Of a stretch of 64,000 bases of DNA, positions 63,694 through 64,000 are shown in pieces. The position numbers were made by a program, and so were the translations under genes. The DNA lies in the NCBI GenBank assembly GCA_046343015.1, contig JBKDOL010000039.1, positions 1 to 64,000 on the forward strand, in the 5' to 3' direction. The first letter of the stretch is position 1. Each line of letters starts with the position of its first letter. Under the pieces are notes generated by a model. It was not told the origin of the DNA. It made no database searches and saw only the letters and a list, made by a program, of their open reading frames with translations. This DNA is from BJ22 sp021298375. Its GTDB lineage: Bacteria; Planctomycetota; Planctomycetia; Pirellulales; Pirellulaceae.

Positions 63694-64000
63694 CTAGAGT
63701 TCCACGCCCAGTTCGCGCATCAGCAGTTTCATGTCATCCCAGACATGGCGTTTGGCGGACGGTGTGCGGAGGAGATAAGCCGGGTGATAAGTGACGAGGA
63801 CGCGGCTGCTGCGATACTGATGAAAGGTTCCCCGCAGTTGGGCGATTGGTTTGCTCGTCTGCAGCAAGGATTTGGCCGCGACTGAGCCAAGGCAGCAGAT
63901 GAATTCCGGCTGGATGATCTCCAATTGTCGGTGCGCGAAGTGCCAGCAATTCTGGATTTCCAGATCGCTGGGGGTTCGATTCATCGGCGGTCGGCACTTG
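63694..64000 (-). CDS. uracil-DNA glycosylase family 4, C-terminal part (cut by window edge)
   Basis: About 102 residues visible. The frame is open through the window end, continuing upstream as KCRPPMNRTPSDLEIQNC, which carries two iron-sulfur cysteines of type-4 UDG. Then PEFICCLGSVAAKSLL and the C-terminal VLVTYHPAYLLRTPSAKRHV, with the active-site His. Family-4 UDGs remove uracil from DNA and hold a [4Fe-4S] cluster. An internal ATG at 63984 is not the true start. The gene ends 26 bp from the recombinase stop and converges with it. Confidence 0.88.
   Translation of the reverse strand, partial: KCRPPMNRTPSDLEIQNCWHFAHRQLEIIQPEFICCLGSVAAKSLLQTSKPIAQLRGTFHQYRSSRVLVTYHPAYLLRTPSAKRHVWDDMKLLMRELGVEL

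Overview
This 64 kb, GC-rich window reads as a chromosomal segment of a planctomycete, most likely of the Pirellula/Rhodopirellula type. The evidence is a type-II-pseudopilin-like DUF1559 protein, a DUF1598 protein, a DUF1569 protein, several secreted proteins of a planctomycete kind, frequent GTG/TTG starts and loosely packed genes on both strands. I see no rRNA, CRISPR array, insertion sequence, phage or plasmid module. The only RNA gene I can support is a selenocysteine tRNA at the left edge.

Layout, left to right. 0-5 kb: selC, a DinB-like protein, accD, a Ser/Thr kinase and an MFS transporter. 5-10 kb: an MMPL/RND transporter, a lipoprotein and a BON protein, all on the minus strand, two with clear intrinsic terminators. 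10-16 kb: csrA, facing a minus-strand run of a fucose-isomerase-like protein, CinA and an amidohydrolase. 16-25 kb: glmS, acpS, a DUF1598 protein, a Gly/Cys-rich secreted protein, a lipoprotein, and an overlapping pair of M16 peptidase genes (one inactive, one active). 25-34 kb: a His-rich exported protein with a DUF1559 protein, a receiver-only response regulator, uppS-cdsA (envelope lipid carriers), purA and a thioredoxin-fold protein without its cysteines. 34-41 kb: a TPR protein and a polysaccharide export protein, a HEAT-repeat protein, a Tat-exported Gfo/Idh/MocA oxidoreductase and a decayed carbohydrate-binding-type gene. 41-46 kb: sdhC-sdhA-sdhB. 46-51 kb: DUF3179, a TIM-barrel epimerase, and a STAS/anti-sigma-like kinase pair. 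51-55 kb: one giant MFS-acyltransferase-AMP ligase fusion. 55-64 kb: pdxH and fumC (divergent), a SPOR-like secreted protein, a helix-turn-helix protein, xerC/D and a truncated uracil-DNA glycosylase.

Functionally the window is mainly housekeeping: fatty acid and phospholipid supply (accD, acpS, cdsA, the fusion), cell-wall precursors (glmS, uppS), the TCA cycle (sdhCAB, fumC), purine and B6 cofactors, plus envelope and secreted proteins.

The most distinctive structural signal is a class of tiny tandem repeats: at least 25 separate loci of 2-6 copies with unit lengths of 10-24 bp (mostly 13-19). They lie in most of the larger intergenic gaps and in several low-complexity coding tails, and each locus has its own unit sequence. 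The other points of interest are selC, a kinase-associated-type segment inserted into the lipid-acyltransferase fusion, a CinA that lost its amidase serine, a CsrA with a repeat-encoded tail, and the His-rich/DUF1559 pair.
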